A DNA stretch of 64,000 nt from DATGKG01 sp963851325 (GTDB taxonomy: Bacteria > Desulfobacterota > Binatia > Binatales > Binataceae), in assembly GCA_963851325.1 (NCBI GenBank), contig CAWKOR010000002.1, forward strand, positions 1-64,000, written 5' to 3'. Shown in pieces: positions 62,294 to 64,000 of the stretch. The notes beneath the pieces are model-generated. The model worked only from the letters and a program-made list of their open reading frames with translations. It was not told where the DNA came from and searched no databases. How positions within the stretch are numbered: position 1 is the stretch's first letter; every line of letters starts with the position of its first letter. Both the position numbers and the translations under genes were made by a program.

Positions 62294-64000
62294 ATGAAGA
62301 TGAATCGAAGGGGGCTTCTGCTAATTCTGTTGGTCGCGCTTTCTTCCTGTAACGGTAGCGATAACAACAACAGCAGCAATGCTGCCCATGAGGGTGCCTG
62401 CGCTCCTTTGCCGCCCGCCACTTCGCCCAAATTCGAAGCGCGTCTGGAAGGCTTCCTCAACCACTACTGTTACCGGCAGCAACAGTGGCGGCACGATCCG
62501 ATGGTGCGGACTACCAACGGCGTCCATCCGTTCTCCAAAATCTGGTATTCGCCCTCGCTATGGAGGTGGCTGACCGTCGATCAGCGTCAGGGCGATGTGC
62601 CCGACGGTGCGGTACTGGTCAAGGAGCAATATCCGGAACTAACCGCGAAGATTAACGGCTGGAGCATCATGGTCAAGGACGCGGCCGTGTCCTGGGATGG
62701 CTGGTATTGGGCGGCGCTGTCCACTCCTACTTCCAGCCAGAAAATCACCTTCGATCCGAATCCTTCGGGCGGTTGCGCGGAGATTCCAGTGGCATTCGTA
62801 GGAGTCGGCAACACCAACGGGACCGACTGCATCAACTGTCATGCTTCGGCGGTCAATCTGCAGAGCACATACGCGAACCCGGCCAACGTTCTTTCGCCGA
62901 CCACCGTGGTTCAGGGACCAGGAGGCTTGTCGGCGCGCGAGCGATGGGCGCTCACGCTGGAGGCCGCGGAGCATATACCAGCGCGCGCGCCACGCTCGCT
63001 CGATCGACCGCCGAGCTCGATCTTCGGCTCTCTGGCGGCGGCGAGCTTTTCCTATCCATGCATGGTGCCCGAGACCTTCGATCACGTCATTTCCTCCGCC
63101 AAGCCGGTCGGGCCTGAGGAATTTCTCACCTCGGATCAATGCTCGTCGTGCCATGACGCGACCGGGACGCTGAGCCCGATTCGGCCGGACCTCCCTACCA
63201 TGATGTTCCCCGACGCGACCGAACCGCTCGCCAACGTCTCGCCTTACGGCGAATGGCGCTACTCGATGATGGGGCTCTCGGGCCGCGACCCAATCTTTTT
63301 CGCCCAACTGGACACTGAAACAACCCTGCACGCCAATCTTCAGAATCATCTGGGGACCGCGCCGGAGTTTATCGAGGACCTCTGCCTTCATTGTCATGGC
63401 GTGATGGGGCAGCGCCAGTTTCATATCGACAATGGCAGCGGCGGATTTTTCACTCGTCCGGAGCTGAACGACACCAATTCGAAATACGGGGCGCTGGGTC
63501 GCGACGGGGTCTCCTGCACCGTCTGTCATCACGTCAGCCCGGACGGACTCGGTACCTCGTCAACCTTTACCGGGAACTTCAACGTCGGACCCGCAAGCGA
63601 AGTCTACGCGCAATATTCGAATCCGCAGACCTATCCGATGCATGCCGCGCTGGGACTGACGCCCAAGCTGGGCAGCCAGATCAATGACCCGGGACTATGC
63701 GGATCCTGCCATACCATCATCCTGCCGGTTTACGATTCGCAGGGTAACCAGGTGATGGAAAACGGGCAGCCCAAGACTTTTTACGAGCAGGCGACGTTCC
63801 TCGAATGGCTCAACAGCAACTTCTCGACCGTGCCGTGCCAGAGCTGCCATCTGCCGACGCAATTCGGCGCGCCTCCGACCACGCTTTCCTACAAAATCGC
63901 CAATATCGAGGACAATACATTTCCGCCAGTGATGTTCCGCGAACCCGATCCCGACATCACGCTGCAGATACGCAACCCCTTCGGACGCCACACCCTACTC
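62294..64000 (+). CDS. Multiheme cytochrome c lipoprotein (partial, six CxxCH visible)
   Basis: This frame starts at ATG 62294 and is open to the window end (569 codons), so the 3' end is missing. The signal sequence ends in a lipobox-like LSSC at about residue 19. CxxCH heme sites: CINCH (179), CSSCH (283), CLHCH (364), CTVCHH (408), CGSCH (469) and CQSCH (515). It should be a membrane-anchored electron carrier in the periplasm or on the cell surface. The sites are widely spaced rather than in a dense repeat, so it is unlike OmcS-type nanowire cytochromes in layout. Confidence 0.9.
   Translation, partial: MKMNRRGLLLILLVALSSCNGSDNNNSSNAAHEGACAPLPPATSPKFEARLEGFLNHYCYRQQQWRHDPMVRTTNGVHPFSKIWYSPSLWRWLTVDQRQGDVPDGAVLVKEQYPELTAKINGWSIMVKDAAVSWDGWYWAALSTPTSSQKITFDPNPSGGCAEIPVAFVGVGNTNGTDCINCHASAVNLQSTYANPANVLSPTTVVQGPGGLSARERWALTLEAAEHIPARAPRSLDRPPSSIFGSLAAASFSYPCMVPETFDHVISSAKPVGPEEFLTSDQCSSCHDATGTLSPIRPDLPTMMFPDATEPLANVSPYGEWRYSMMGLSGRDPIFFAQLDTETTLHANLQNHLGTAPEFIEDLCLHCHGVMGQRQFHIDNGSGGFFTRPELNDTNSKYGALGRDGVSCTVCHHVSPDGLGTSSTFTGNFNVGPASEVYAQYSNPQTYPMHAALGLTPKLGSQINDPGLCGSCHTIILPVYDSQGNQVMENGQPKTFYEQATFLEWLNSNFSTVPCQSCHLPTQFGAPPTTLSYKIANIEDNTFPPVMFREPDPDITLQIRNPFGRHTLL

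Overview
This window reads as a chromosomal segment of a high-GC soil- or sediment-type bacterium, probably an uncultured lineage near the old Deltaproteobacteria. The family mix (many acyl-CoA dehydrogenases, ACMSD-type amidohydrolases, MDR dehydrogenases, GSTs, a P450, Pro/Thr-rich linkers in a secreted beta-propeller protein) recalls Binatota-like metagenome genomes. That placement is an inference from gene content; no marker gene here settles it. GTG and TTG starts are common, and two otherwise intact genes carry single-base frameshifts, either real lesions or assembly errors.

Layout. 1-3.3 kb: repeat-bearing intergenic DNA, a small conserved protein and an AT-richer, unrecognised 816-aa protein with a zinc-ribbon-like Cys cluster and a PD-(D/E)XK-like nuclease motif. 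3.7-7.7 kb: a hydroxylaminobenzene-mutase-like membrane protein divergent from its probable TetR regulator, an FHA-TM-CAP fusion, a lipoprotein and a methyltransferase. 7.6-15.7 kb: a stripped Mu-like prophage module (portal, terminase, gp27/26/25-like proteins, candidate holin, overlapping spanin pair, Mor-like activator, S24 repressor) with no transposase, head or tail genes, ending beside the 3' end of a tRNA-Ser(UGA).

16-31 kb: metabolic genes including an amidohydrolase, MDR dehydrogenases, ilvD, an M48-like protease, a serine hydrolase, a TSUP exporter, an APH-type phosphotransferase, a molybdopterin oxidoreductase, a K+ channel, a methyltransferase, a Crp/Fnr regulator and an alpha/beta hydrolase. 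Directly behind the molybdopterin oxidoreductase lies an AhpD-like gene with an in-frame TGA exactly where the second Cys of its CxxC site should be, followed by a bacterial SECIS-like hairpin; this is best read as a selenoprotein.

31-43 kb: a higBA toxin-antitoxin pair with a perfect 25-bp palindromic operator, an MDR dehydrogenase, glyoxalase I, a small protein preceded by decamer repeats, four tandem acyl-CoA dehydrogenase paralogues, a MocR regulator divergent from a PNPOx-GNAT fusion, and a fifth, frameshifted acyl-CoA dehydrogenase. 43-64 kb: a large secreted BNR-repeat protein, a GST, a four-gene catabolic operon (amidohydrolase, MDR reductase, esterase, amidohydrolase), Kup, a D-2-hydroxyacid dehydrogenase, a second GST, a nitroreductase, a Ycf46-like AAA ATPase, a frameshifted MEDS-type hybrid histidine kinase, a P450 and the start of a six-heme (or larger) cytochrome c lipoprotein that runs off the window.

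How it fits together: the right two thirds look like an organic-compound degradation island (CoA-ester oxidation, amidohydrolases, redox enzymes, detoxification) in several short operons. The left third carries the accessory DNA: a possible nuclease and a decayed or domesticated phage packaging and lysis module.
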